Origin: Paraburkholderia phenazinium
GTDB taxonomy: Bacteria > Pseudomonadota > Gammaproteobacteria > Burkholderiales > Burkholderiaceae
Direction of reading: 5' to 3'
Assembly: GCF_900100735.1 (NCBI RefSeq)
Contig: NZ_FNCJ01000019.1
Location: forward strand, 96,588-160,587
Length of the DNA: 64,000 nt
Below, one piece after another: positions 52,627-61,003 of the stretch (within the stretch, counting starts at the first letter, position 1; every line of letters starts with the position of its first letter). Under the pieces are notes generated by a model. It had not been told where the DNA came from. It did not search any database and saw only the letters and a list, made by a program, of their open reading frames with translations. The translations under genes were made by a program, and so were the position numbers.

Positions 52627-53838
52627 ATGACCGAGCCGGGCCGTCCCCCAGCCCTCGACCCGTCGCTACCCGCGACCTCCGCCGCGCCACGCGATCTGCC
52701 GGGGCTGCTGGAAGCGTTGCGCGCGAGCGCCGCACAGCGCGACCGCGAAGGTGGCCACGCCGCGCAGGAAAAACAGTGGATTGCCGAGGCGGGACTGCTG
52801 ACGCTCGCCGTGCCGCGCGAATTCGGTGGCGCAGGGGCGCCCTGGCCCCAGGTCTACGAAACGATCCGTGCGCTGGCGCGGGTCGACAGCGCGCTCGCTC
52901 ACCTGCTGGGCTTTCAGTGCCTGCAGGTGGTGAGCGTCAATGTATGGGGCAATCCGGCACAACGGGCGCGCTATCTGCGCGGCACCGTCGAAGGGCGCTG
53001 GTGGTGGGGCAACGCGGTCAACCCGCTCGACACCCGGCTGATTGCGAGCGCGACGGCTGACGGCGGGTTCCGCCTGAACGGGCAGAAGGGTTTTTGCTCG
53101 GGGACGCGCGGCTCGCAGATGATGACCGTATCGGCGCACGATCCGCAGACGGGCAAGCCGATTTTCGCGGTTGTGCCGACCACGCGCGACGGCATCACGG
53201 TGCATGAAGACTGGGATCCGATCGGCCAGCGGCAAACCGATAGCGGCAGCGTGTCGTTTGCGCACGTCAAGATCGAGCCGGGCGAGGTGCTGCACCGCTC
53301 GGAAACGCAGCCCGCACCGCATGCCACGTTGCGCACGCTGGTCTCGCAACTGGTGCTCACCAATCTGTTCGTCGGAATCGCACAAGGTGCGCTCGAAGAG
53401 GCGCGTCAATACGTAACCCGGAACGGCCGGCCGTGGATTACCTCCGGGGTCGACAAGGCCACTGACGATCCGTACCTGATCGCCCGCTTCGGCGAGATGC
53501 GCTTGCAGACGGTGGGCGCGCAAGCGCTGGCCGAGCGCGCCGCGCGCCTGCTCGAGGACGCCTGGCAAGAGGGCGCAGCACTCAGCGCCGAGGCGCGCGG
53601 CGAGGTGGCGCTGGCGACTTCGGAGGCGAAGATTCTTGCGCATCGGGCAGCGCTCGAAGTCAGCCAGAACCTGTTCGACGCCTGCGGGGCACGCTCAACG
53701 CACGCGCCGCTGGCGCTCGACCGCTTCTGGCGCAACGCCCGCGTCCATACGCTGCACGACCCGCTGGACTACCGGGTGCGCGACGTGGGCCGCTATGCAC
53801 TCAGCGGGATATTGCCGGAGGTTTCTTTGTACACCTGA
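52627..53838 (+). CDS. Acyl-CoA dehydrogenase-like flavoprotein (SfnB/DszC type)
   Basis: A 403-residue protein of the acyl-CoA dehydrogenase superfamily: N-terminal helical domain (QWIAEAGLLTLAVPREFGG), flavin beta domain (FRLNGQKGFCSGTRGSQMMT) and C-terminal helices (SQNLFDACGARSTHAPLALD, RFWRNARVHTLHDPLDYRV). The HTLHDPLDY ending and lack of the usual catalytic Glu environment point to the SfnB/DszC subgroup, which uses reduced flavin on sulfur or nitrogen compounds. No flavin reductase is adjacent. GGAG precedes ATG 52627. Confidence 0.86.
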   Translation: MTEPGRPPALDPSLPATSAAPRDLPGLLEALRASAAQRDREGGHAAQEKQWIAEAGLLTLAVPREFGGAGAPWPQVYETIRALARVDSALAHLLGFQCLQVVSVNVWGNPAQRARYLRGTVEGRWWWGNAVNPLDTRLIASATADGGFRLNGQKGFCSGTRGSQMMTVSAHDPQTGKPIFAVVPTTRDGITVHEDWDPIGQRQTDSGSVSFAHVKIEPGEVLHRSETQPAPHATLRTLVSQLVLTNLFVGIAQGALEEARQYVTRNGRPWITSGVDKATDDPYLIARFGEMRLQTVGAQALAERAARLLEDAWQEGAALSAEARGEVALATSEAKILAHRAALEVSQNLFDACGARSTHAPLALDRFWRNARVHTLHDPLDYRVRDVGRYALSGILPEVSLYT

Positions 53839-53916
53839 GGCCAGCCGAGGTGTTGCTGGCTGGCGGTGCAGACGGTGGTGGGGTGGGTGAGCTGAGCGAG
53901 CCGGCCCGCCCAATAG

Positions 53917-53940
53917 AAAAGCCGGCTGCGCTGAGCCGGC
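53917..53940 (-). terminator. Intrinsic terminator after flhC
   Basis: Stem GCCGGCT (53921-53927) / AGCCGGC (53934-53940), 6-base loop; on the minus strand it is followed by TTTTC. It ends the flhDC transcript just 16 bases after flhC. Confidence 0.65.
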
Positions 53941-53955
53941 CGAACGGCAGTCGGC

Positions 53956-54537
53956 TCAGGCGGCTTGCGCGATTTGCGCTGCTTCAAGCGCTTCTTGCGC
54001 TTCCAGCTTGGCTGCGGCGGCGGCCTTCTTGGTCTTGCCGGCGCGCGACGGCGGCTGGCAGGCGCCACATACGACGTTGTGCTGCAAGTCGTGCTTGTGC
54101 GCGACGAACTTGCCCGTGCAACGGCAGCACGGCGTCAGTTGCAGGATATCGGCGTCGAAGAAACGCACCAGCGTCCACGCCCGCGTCAGATCCAGCACAG
54201 GCTCGGTGTCGCTGTGCTTGCAATGTTCCAGATACAGCCGGTAACCCTTGGTCAGCGCGTCCAGATGCGAGCAGCGCGCTTCGTTCTTCAGGAACAGGTA
54301 CGTGTTGTAGAACAACGATGCGTGGATGTTGGCCAGCCACGTCATGTACCAGTCCGCCGAGAACGGCAACATTCCCTTGGGCGGCGAAACGCCCTTCACC
54401 TCACGATAGAGGCGAATCATGCGGTCGCGCGACAGCGTCAGTTCGCTCTCGAGCACTTGCATGCGTGCGCCGAGTTCGATCAGCGCAATGGCGCGGAACA
54501 CTTCCTGTGCGTCTTCCGTCAGGCTTCGCTTGAGCAT
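53956..54537 (-). CDS. flhC: Flagellar master regulator subunit FlhC
   Basis: A 193-residue protein. The FlhC pattern is clear: VFRAIALIELGARMQVLESE, LSRDRMIRLYREVKGVSPPK, GMLPFSADWYMTWLANIHAS and the zinc-binding Cys set (TPCCRCTGKF ... VVCGACQPP). With FlhD it forms the FlhD4C2 activator of class II flagellar genes. It starts 13 bases after flhD. The Ala/Lys-rich C-terminal tail is species-variable. The mot/che genes that often follow flhDC in this group are absent; a terminator and a convergent gene lie there instead. Confidence 0.94.
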   Translation of the reverse strand: MLKRSLTEDAQEVFRAIALIELGARMQVLESELTLSRDRMIRLYREVKGVSPPKGMLPFSADWYMTWLANIHASLFYNTYLFLKNEARCSHLDALTKGYRLYLEHCKHSDTEPVLDLTRAWTLVRFFDADILQLTPCCRCTGKFVAHKHDLQHNVVCGACQPPSRAGKTKKAAAAAKLEAQEALEAAQIAQAA

Positions 54538-54550
54538 CGCAGTCACCTCG

Positions 54551-54871
54551 TTAAGCGAATTGCTCTGCTGGCTGGCCTGCAAGCAGGATAGCCGCATGGG
54601 TCGGCGACACTTCTGCGTGCTTGGTCGTTTGCGTCAACGCCGACAACATGGCGTGGTCGTTGAAGCGGAAAAAGCACAGAAGCTGGTCGGAAGAGGCCAG
54701 TTTGACGATCTGCGCGAGCGACAGCCCGGCAAGCAAATCGGCCAGTTCCGACGACAGACCCAAACGGAACATCCCGATGGGTTTGTCCTCACGCAACATA
54801 CGTTGCGCAAGCATGATGTAAGACAAGTTGATCTCGCGGATAGATTCCCGCGTCTCGCTGCTACGGTCCAT
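54551..54871 (-). CDS. flhD: Flagellar master regulator subunit FlhD
   Basis: A 106-residue all-helical protein: EINLSYIMLAQRMLREDK, GMFRLGLSSELADLLAGLSL, QIVKLASSDQLLCFFRF, typical for FlhD including the Cys that links dimers. It is the first gene of flhDC. Upstream are 843 bases of non-coding DNA with a strong palindrome, matching the long, heavily regulated leaders of flhDC in other bacteria. Confidence 0.94.
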   Translation of the reverse strand: MDRSSETRESIREINLSYIMLAQRMLREDKPIGMFRLGLSSELADLLAGLSLAQIVKLASSDQLLCFFRFNDHAMLSALTQTTKHAEVSPTHAAILLAGQPAEQFA

Positions 54872-55714
54872 TTTTGCTGTTTCCGAAGCCCCGAATTGCT
54901 ATGTCGGCTTTTTGCGCCGTTATGCTTTTGTGCCCTCGCCGGACTCGAAGACCTCCGGCGACATGTCACTACTTAATTCCGATCCCGCTGCTTTGATACA
55001 AGGTGTTACAACTCGTAACACCTTGGAAGCAATTGTATGAAGGGGGGTTGAGGAAATCAATACCCTCTCAAAAAAATATCTCACAAAAATACAACATTTC
55101 CCGGTAATTCTTTCACGTCGCCGTAATAGTCGGCTGCGGGCCTGGAATGGGATCTGCAGGAGCGTCCGCCAATGCCCCGTGGGGCTTGCGTCACAGGGGG
55201 GCTCAGAAATGGTCTGAGGAAACTTGTTTGATTGCCAGTGATAACACTAATAGGCGATTCAAACAGAAAGCTAAAAGAAAGGGCTGGAAATTTTCAGTAA
55301 TAACTACTGCTTTCTGGGAGGCTCTTGGGGACGAATCGGAATGTTACACATTGTTGTGGCCCCAGTTACAAACTCGGGCGCAAATGTAACGTGTGGCAGG
55401 ATGTGGCATTGCTTGGCCAGACTCGTTGGAAGGCGAAGCTGGATACGGGTGTTGGCGAGAGTCGGGAAAGGGTCCGGATGAGGTTGCCGGAGACGCGTGC
55501 CGCCGTTAAAAGCTGCCTGACACGAAGCGGGCATTATACGGACCAATATGACAACTCCATGCTAAATGGATAATTGGCTGCGACATGTTGTCAGGACACG
55601 TCAGTTCGCTCACTTTAGGCATTGCGCTGATGTGTAACCGTGCTGCGGCGAGAGGAGAGCAACCATGTTGCATGGGACCCGATGCGCTGCAATAGCGCCC
55701 GGCCGGCGCAAGTT
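54872..55714. other. 843-bp non-coding region upstream of flhD
   Basis: No gene supported; a short plus-strand reading frame (55147-55389) has no motif. The region is locally AT-rich (55060-55110) and probably carries the flhD promoter(s) and leader. Several TGTTACA/GTAAC motifs occur: a perfect palindrome at 55000-55024, ATGTTACAC near 55341, AGTTACAA near 55366 and AAATGTAACG near 55382. Small stems GCCCC-GTG-GGGC and CTCAG/CTGAG are seen near 55170-55215. Confidence 0.5.
55000..55024. promoter_or_regulatory. Perfect 10-bp inverted repeat upstream of flhD
   Basis: AAGGTGTTAC (55000-55009) and GTAACACCTT (55015-55024) are separated by AACTC. No T-run follows, so an operator is more likely than a terminator. 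It lies ~130 bases before the flhD start. Confidence 0.55.
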
Positions 55715-56242
55715 TTATATAAGCCGGGCCATCAGGTCGGCATCGTAAAAGACTCCGCCGACGCATAGACCTCCGATTTCGCGGCCGTAGCGCCGAAAAC
55801 CGAGCGATTCATAGAGGTGGCCAGCCGCTTCGTTCTGACTGGTAACCACAAGCTGGATTTGCCGCAGACCCTCGACCCGTTCGGCCCGCGCCAGCAGTTC
55901 GGTGAGCAGCGCGCGTCCCACGCCGCGTCCGGCGGCTTCCGGTGCGACGTACATGCCAACCACCGCTGCCTTATGCCGTTCCTTTTCCCGCTGGGAGCGC
56001 AGGAGCGCGACCGTGCCGATCAACTGCTGCTCCGGGGCGCAGAACGCGCCCAGCACGAAATCCCCATCAGCCGCGCGTGCGCCTTGCAGAATCGCGTCGT
56101 AGTGACCGGGACCTCTTTCGACTGCCTCCTGGTGGCTCTGACCGAAGGCCTCGGGGTGGGCCAGCAGGCCGCGCAGGCGCAACTGGAAGAAGGCGTCACG
56201 ATCGGCAGGTTCGAGTTGGCGGATCAGCGGGCTGCGCTCCAT
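55715..56242 (-). CDS. GNAT-family N-acetyltransferase
   Basis: A 175-residue acetyltransferase: N-terminal IRQLEPADRDAFFQLRLRGL, core VVGMYVAPEAAGRGVGRAL with the acetyl-CoA loop (AGRGVG, the Q/R-x-x-G-x-G/A pattern) and C-terminal NEAAGHLYESLGFRRYGRE. Transfers acetyl to an unknown amine. GGAGA lies ~8 bases before the ATG. Monocistronic. Confidence 0.9.
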   Translation of the reverse strand: MERSPLIRQLEPADRDAFFQLRLRGLLAHPEAFGQSHQEAVERGPGHYDAILQGARAADGDFVLGAFCAPEQQLIGTVALLRSQREKERHKAAVVGMYVAPEAAGRGVGRALLTELLARAERVEGLRQIQLVVTSQNEAAGHLYESLGFRRYGREIGGLCVGGVFYDADLMARLI

Positions 56243-56313
56243 GCAGGGGTCTCCGTGTGGGATGACTTTGCATGGTAGCCGAGCGGCGGGGGGCTGCGGG
56301 TCGGCGTTGGGCT

Positions 56314-57186
56314 CTATTCGGTGCTGCCTGGCGTTTGTGACGCTTGCTGTTCCGCGTAATTGCGCAGGGCGGCGGCCGTCTGTTGGTCCGCGGGGAAAAA
56401 CGCTTCGATGGCAAGCTCGGAGAGCGTGACGTCGACGGGGGTACCGAATACCGTGGTCGTACTGAAGAACGACAGTACGCCGAGCGAAGTGCGCAGGCGC
56501 AGCGGGACGGCGATCTGGTTGAGCGCGGCGCTGCTGTCTTCGTCGCGATCCGGCGTGCCGGGCGGAGCCGGATAAGCGGCCAGTTCGTCGCGCAGCGCGG
56601 CCAGCGTGTCGTCGGCGCTGACCTCGATTTGCCGTTGCAACCGCGCCAGCACATGGTCGCGCCAGGCATGCCAGTTGACGATGGACGACGCGATGCCCTG
56701 TGGATGCAGGCTCAGGCGCAGCGCATTGACGGGCGGTTCCAGCAGGGACGCGCTCGCCGCGCCGACGAGCGGCGCGAGCGCGCGGTTGGCGGCGACGATG
56801 GTCCAGTGGCGGTCGATCGCCAGCGCGGGGTATGGCTCGTGACCTTTCAGCACCAGTTCTACTGCTTCGCGGGCGGCCGCGAGCTGCGGATCGCTCAAGG
56901 GCCGTTCGCGGAATAGCGGTGCGTAGCCGGCGGCAACCAGCAGGGCGTTGCGGGCGCGCAGCGGGACGTCGAGACGCTCGGCCAGGTGCATCACCATTTC
57001 GCGGCTCGGTAGCGCCCGGCCCGATTCGACGAAGCTGAGGTGGCGGGTGGAGATCTCGGCCTCCGCGGCGAGCAGCAACTGGCTCATCCGGCGCCGCTGG
57101 CGCCAGTCGCGCAGCAACTCGCCGACCGTGCGGCTGGCCGACGGGTGAGCCGCCGGGACGGATGGGGGGAGGGAGAGGGTGCTCAT
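56314..57186 (-). CDS. XRE-family regulator with MmyB-like ligand domain
   Basis: A 290-residue protein. The N-terminal HTH (GELLRDWRQRRRMSQLLLAA, STRHLSFVESGRALPSREMV, residues ~22-75) is followed by a PAS-like MmyB/MltR ligand-binding domain (AIDRHWTIVAANRALAPLVG, then NALRLSLHPQGIASSIVNW and LSFFSTTTVFGTPVDVTLSE). The family may bind fatty acids or small metabolites. It is divergent from an NTF2-like gene, a typical pairing with its target. Confidence 0.9.
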   Translation of the reverse strand: MSTLSLPPSVPAAHPSASRTVGELLRDWRQRRRMSQLLLAAEAEISTRHLSFVESGRALPSREMVMHLAERLDVPLRARNALLVAAGYAPLFRERPLSDPQLAAAREAVELVLKGHEPYPALAIDRHWTIVAANRALAPLVGAASASLLEPPVNALRLSLHPQGIASSIVNWHAWRDHVLARLQRQIEVSADDTLAALRDELAAYPAPPGTPDRDEDSSAALNQIAVPLRLRTSLGVLSFFSTTTVFGTPVDVTLSELAIEAFFPADQQTAAALRNYAEQQASQTPGSTE

Positions 57187-57331
57187 GGAGGGATCATAGC
57201 GAAGGCTGGTGGGGATTCCATTACCTCGGGGGTAATCGACCCGCGTCGCCCCATCGCCGATCCTTCAGTCCGAGCCCGCAGCAAGCACATCGTTTGCGGA
57301 GCGTCGAGCTCAGCCACTGAAGGAATCTGTG

Positions 57332-57700
57332 ATGAACGCCAATACCGATCTGATCGACCGTTATTTCGCCGCGTGGAACGAAGCCGACCCGGCCAGCCGC
57401 CGCGAGCTGATTGCTGCGACGTGGAGCACGACCGGCACCTATCTCGATCCGCTTCTCTCGGGCGACGGTCACGCTGGCATCGACGCGATGATTCGCGCGG
57501 TTCACGAACGCTTCCCGCGCCATACCTTTCGCCGCACCACGGATGTCGACGGCTTTGCTAACCGTCTGCGTTTTTCCTGGGAACTGGTAACGCCCGATGG
57601 TACGCCGATCGTGAAGGGTTCCGATTTCGGCGTTGTCGATACCGCCGGGCGACTGCAGGCGGTGACCGGCTTTCTCGACGCCGCACCGGGCGCCGCCTGA
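57332..57700 (+). CDS. NTF2-like/SnoaL-type small protein
   Basis: A 122-residue protein with the cone-shaped NTF2 pattern: LIDRYFAAWNEADPASRREL, ATWSTTGTYLDPLLSGDG, GIDAMIRAVHERFPRHTF and a beta-rich end (VTPDGTPIVKGSDFGVVD). It may bind or isomerise a small hydrophobic ligand. AAGGA precedes; ATG 57332 is chosen over the adjacent GTG 57329. Divergent from the XRE/MmyB regulator, which probably controls it. Confidence 0.87.
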   Translation: MNANTDLIDRYFAAWNEADPASRRELIAATWSTTGTYLDPLLSGDGHAGIDAMIRAVHERFPRHTFRRTTDVDGFANRLRFSWELVTPDGTPIVKGSDFGVVDTAGRLQAVTGFLDAAPGAA

Positions 57701-57754
57701 CGATGTCCGAAGCCGGTTAAGCCTGCCGGCCTTCCCGTTTTCAAGGAGACGATC

Positions 57755-58375
57755 ATGTATGACGAGCCACGTGCCGCGGGTTTCACGCTAACGCTCGCTT
57801 TCCCGCGGGTACTCGCCGTCTTCGACGCGCTCAGCACGGCGATCGCCGGTTTCGCGTTACTGGCCGGGGCGCGGGCGTTCACCTTCATTGCTTTGCTCGC
57901 GTGGCGTGAGCCGGTATTGGGCGGCGCGGGGCTTGCCGTGCTGGGGTTGATTGGCTGGCTACGCTGGTCTTTGCATAGCCGCAGCCGTAACTTCACCCCC
58001 CTTAACCTGCGCCAACACCCAGCGCCGAAACTCTACCAGCGCCGGCCGCAGTTCCAGCTGCTCCGGGCAATAGCAGAGATAGTGCCCATGATCGACCTCG
58101 ATCGGCGCCGTCAACGGCTCGATCAAGGTGCCCGCAGCGAGGTTGTCGGCCACCAGAAACGCCGGCACCAGAGCGAGCCCGAGGCCAGCCTGAGCCGCCT
58201 GGATCAGCACCGAGTACTGCTCGAAGCGCGGGCCGCCGAGCGCATGCATCTCGCGCACGCCATAAAAGTCCGCCCATTGCGCCCAGACCTGTTCCGCCTG
58301 CCCATGCAGCAGCCGGGGCGCATTCGCTGTGTCCTGCAAGCTGCGCAGCGAATGCTGGCGCTGATACTCAGGTGA
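57755..58375 (+). CDS. Putative small membrane protein with read-through antisense tail
   Basis: ATG 57755 follows AAGGAG. The first ~80 residues look real, with two hydrophobic segments (LAVFDALSTAIAGFALLAGA, LGGAGLAVLGLIGWLRWSL). From about 57985 the frame runs through the antisense of a LysR gene to a stop at 58375, giving a charged, implausible tail. The natural 3' end was probably lost at a junction near 57975-57990, or the true protein is simply short. No family recognised. Downstream of and co-directional with the NTF2-like gene. Confidence 0.4.
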   Translation: MYDEPRAAGFTLTLAFPRVLAVFDALSTAIAGFALLAGARAFTFIALLAWREPVLGGAGLAVLGLIGWLRWSLHSRSRNFTPLNLRQHPAPKLYQRRPQFQLLRAIAEIVPMIDLDRRRQRLDQGARSEVVGHQKRRHQSEPEASLSRLDQHRVLLEARAAERMHLAHAIKVRPLRPDLFRLPMQQPGRIRCVLQAAQRMLALILR

Positions 58376-58885
58376 GCAAACCAGCACGAATTGGCGCCCA
58401 TCGATGTAGTCGCACTCCACGCCCGCCCAGTTGCCGTCGCCGTAACGGATCGCCGCATCCAGATCGAGCGGGAACGGGTCGCCGTGTGCGAGGTGCCGGG
58501 AAAAGCTGATCGTCACACCCGGCGTGCTCGCGAGGAAATCCGGCAGGCGCGGAATCAGCCACTTGGTGGTGAAGGTCGGCACGCTGGCGATCGTCAACAG
58601 GTCACTCTGTCCGGCAGCACTCATCAATTCAAGCGACGCGTTGCCGATATCGCGCAACGGCCCGGCCACGCGCGACAGATACAGCGTGCCGGCTCGCGTC
58701 AACACCAGGTTGCGGCCGTCGCGAATGAAAAGCTGCACGCCGAATGTCGTTTCGAGGCTGGCAATCTGCCGGCTCACCGCGCTCGGCGTGAGACCGAGCG
58801 CTCGCGCCGCCCGCGAAAAGCTCAGATGCCTGGCAGAACTCGTGAAGGCGAGCAGTTCCGCGACGTTGGGATAGTGGTGTTTCAT
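57959..58885 (-). CDS. LysR-family regulator (GcvA-like)
   Basis: A 308-residue regulator. DNA-binding domain: LLAFTSSARHLSFSRAARAL, LGLTPSAVSRQIASLETTFG, VQLFIRDGRNLVLTRAG; effector domain with TIASVPTFTTKWLIPRLPDF and DAAIRYGDGNWAGVECDY, the GcvA subgroup style. It is divergent from an ABC importer (59076 onward) and is its likely regulator. The 3' end overlaps the convergent membrane-protein frame. Confidence 0.9.
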   Translation of the reverse strand: MKHHYPNVAELLAFTSSARHLSFSRAARALGLTPSAVSRQIASLETTFGVQLFIRDGRNLVLTRAGTLYLSRVAGPLRDIGNASLELMSAAGQSDLLTIASVPTFTTKWLIPRLPDFLASTPGVTISFSRHLAHGDPFPLDLDAAIRYGDGNWAGVECDYIDGRQFVLVCSPEYQRQHSLRSLQDTANAPRLLHGQAEQVWAQWADFYGVREMHALGGPRFEQYSVLIQAAQAGLGLALVPAFLVADNLAAGTLIEPLTAPIEVDHGHYLCYCPEQLELRPALVEFRRWVLAQVKGGEVTAAAMQRPA

Positions 58886-59075
58886 GGGCAGCGCGACATC
58901 GAAGTTTTTGCAAGGGATTGCGCGAGGTGTTCCTGATCTGCACAGCGCAATGCGTGTTTTTTACGTTTTTTTCATGACGACGCCATGTCGCATCCGCACA
59001 CTTGCAAGCAATTCGAAACCCCGCACCGTCGCTTGACGACGGGCGCACTTCAGTTTGCTCCCGAGGAACGCTTGC

Positions 59076-59927
59076 ATGCTCCCCCCCGTTGCACCGGCTC
59101 TTCAGCCACGTCTGCCTGTTAGTCGCGGCGCCCGGCGCAGCGTGCCGGTTGGACGCATCGCGCTGCAGATTGTGGTCGTGCTGTTTGCCATTTACCTGTT
59201 GCTGCCGATCGCGCTGCTCCTGATTGGTGCATTCGGCAAGACGTGGACCAATACCACGCTGCCAGTCGGCATCACCGGTCACTGGTTTGCGGATCTCGCC
59301 GCCAATACGAGCCTGCGCCGCGCCTTCGGCGTGAGTCTGCTGGTCGCGCTCGCCTGCTGCTGCGCCAGCGCGGCGATCGGCTTGCCGCTCGCGTATGCGC
59401 TGCACTACCGCTCGCGTTCGGGCGGCGGCGCGGTTGCGCGCCTGATTGCGTTGTTACCAGTGGGCGTGCCCGCGCTCACGCTCGGCTTCGGCTATATCGC
59501 GATCTTTAGCGGCGACACCTTGCCGTGGCTCGGTTCGCTGCCGCTCCTGATCGCCGCGCATACGGTATTGACGCTGCCGTATCTGACGCAAACGCTGCTG
59601 AGCGATCTGCGCCACCTCGACATCGAACGGCTCGAAGCCTGCGCCGCCACGCTCGGCGCGACGCCGCTGCAGCAGTTCCTCACGGTCGTCTTGCCCAATC
59701 TCAGGCAGAGCCTGTTCTCGGGACTCGTGATGGTGGCGGCGCTCTCGATCGGCGAGTTCCAGGTCTCTAATCTGATTGCCGGGTTTCGCTACCGCAACTA
59801 TCCGGTGGTGCTGCTGCAGGCGTTCTACGGCGCGACCGGCATGGCATGCGCCGCCACCGTGGTGCTGCTGTGCCTCGCTGTGATCGCCACGCTGGTCTCG
59901 GTCAACACGGTTCAACGACTGAAGTAA
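59076..59927 (+). CDS. ABC transporter inner-membrane permease 1
   Basis: A 283-residue permease. Helices: ALQIVVVLFAIYLLLPIALL, GVSLLVALACCCASAAIGLP, VARLIALLPVGVPALTLGFG. ATPase-contact loop: LEACAATLGATPLQQFLTVV followed by LPNLRQSL. This fits the iron/polyamine/aminoethylphosphonate permease class. GAGGAA precedes ATG 59076. First gene of a four-gene operon permease-ATPase-binding protein-permease. Confidence 0.9.
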   Translation: MLPPVAPALQPRLPVSRGARRSVPVGRIALQIVVVLFAIYLLLPIALLLIGAFGKTWTNTTLPVGITGHWFADLAANTSLRRAFGVSLLVALACCCASAAIGLPLAYALHYRSRSGGGAVARLIALLPVGVPALTLGFGYIAIFSGDTLPWLGSLPLLIAAHTVLTLPYLTQTLLSDLRHLDIERLEACAATLGATPLQQFLTVVLPNLRQSLFSGLVMVAALSIGEFQVSNLIAGFRYRNYPVVLLQAFYGATGMACAATVVLLCLAVIATLVSVNTVQRLK

Positions 59928-59931
59928 AACG

Positions 59932-60960
59932 ATGAGTCTCCATTTCGACAACGTGAGTTTCACTTATCCCGGCGCGCAGCACGGTATCGACGCCGTCACG
60001 CTGACGGTCGCGCCCGGCGAGTTGCTGGCCGTGATGGGGCGCAGCGGTTCGGGCAAGTCGACCATCCTGCGCCTCACAGCAGGACTGCTAAACGGTTATC
60101 GCGGCAGGATCGCGATTGGCGGTAACGACGTCGCCGGGGTTCCCGTATGGCGCCGCGAGACCGGCATGGTGTTCCAGCAATACGCGCTGTTTCCCCATCT
60201 GAGCGTCGCGGACAACGTGGCCTACGGCTTGCGCATGCGCGGCGTCGACAAGCAGACACGCCGTGCTCGCGCGCTCGAGATGCTCGAGCGGGTCGGGCTG
60301 ACCGAACATGCGCAACGCCGCCCGGCGCTCCTGTCCGGCGGCCAGCAACAACGCGTGGCACTGGCCCGCGCGCTCGCCATCGAACCCAGGGTCCTGTTGC
60401 TCGACGAACCGTTGGCCGCGCTCGATGCCGGGATTCGTCAGCAACTGCGCGACGAAATACGCTCGCTGCAGCGCGCCTGTGGCGCCACCACGCTGCTGGT
60501 CACGCACGATCAGGACGAGGCATTGAGCCTTGCCGACCGCGTTGCCGTGGTCGACGGCGGCCGGGTCTTGCAGGTGGATACGCCAGAGCGCCTCTACTCA
60601 AAGCCCATCTCGACGCAGGTGGCGCGCTTCGTGGGCCATTCGAGCGTGATGCCGGGGCGGGTGATCGGGGTGGGCGCCGTGGATGTGTCGTTCGCGGTGC
60701 TGTACGCCGATACCCAAACGTTCCGGGCGGGCGCGCGCGTCAGCGTCCTGGTGCGCCCCGAGCACGTGCAGCCCGATCCACCTGCCGATGCGATCAACCG
60801 GCTGGCTGGCCGGCGCACCGAGGTGCGCTACTTCGGCGCGACCTGCCGCTACGACTTCGTGCCCGATTCGGCGCAGGCGCCGCTGTTGTGCGAAGGGCGG
60901 CGTCTCGCCGAGCAGGCCATTGCGATCGCCCCGGAAGATCTACGCGTTCTGGCCGCCTAG
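59932..60960 (+). CDS. ABC transporter ATPase
   Basis: A 342-residue ATPase: Walker A GRSGSGKST, Q-loop MVFQQYALFPHLSVADNVAY, signature LSGGQQQR, Walker B VLLLDEPLAALD, switch His VTHDQDEAL. A C-terminal TOBE-like region (~245-342: VSVLVRPEHVQP) is typical of PotA/FbpC/MalK ATPases. Starts 4 bases after permease 1. Confidence 0.93.
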   Translation: MSLHFDNVSFTYPGAQHGIDAVTLTVAPGELLAVMGRSGSGKSTILRLTAGLLNGYRGRIAIGGNDVAGVPVWRRETGMVFQQYALFPHLSVADNVAYGLRMRGVDKQTRRARALEMLERVGLTEHAQRRPALLSGGQQQRVALARALAIEPRVLLLDEPLAALDAGIRQQLRDEIRSLQRACGATTLLVTHDQDEALSLADRVAVVDGGRVLQVDTPERLYSKPISTQVARFVGHSSVMPGRVIGVGAVDVSFAVLYADTQTFRAGARVSVLVRPEHVQPDPPADAINRLAGRRTEVRYFGATCRYDFVPDSAQAPLLCEGRRLAEQAIAIAPEDLRVLAA

Positions 60961-61003
60961 CTAAAAAAACTTGTCCATTCATCTTGTTTGACGGAGTACC
61001 ACC

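Noticed and set aside
55147..55389. 80-codon plus-strand frame upstream of flhD
   Set aside because: No ribosome site of note, no family resemblance, and it lies in a region rich in regulatory-like palindromes.
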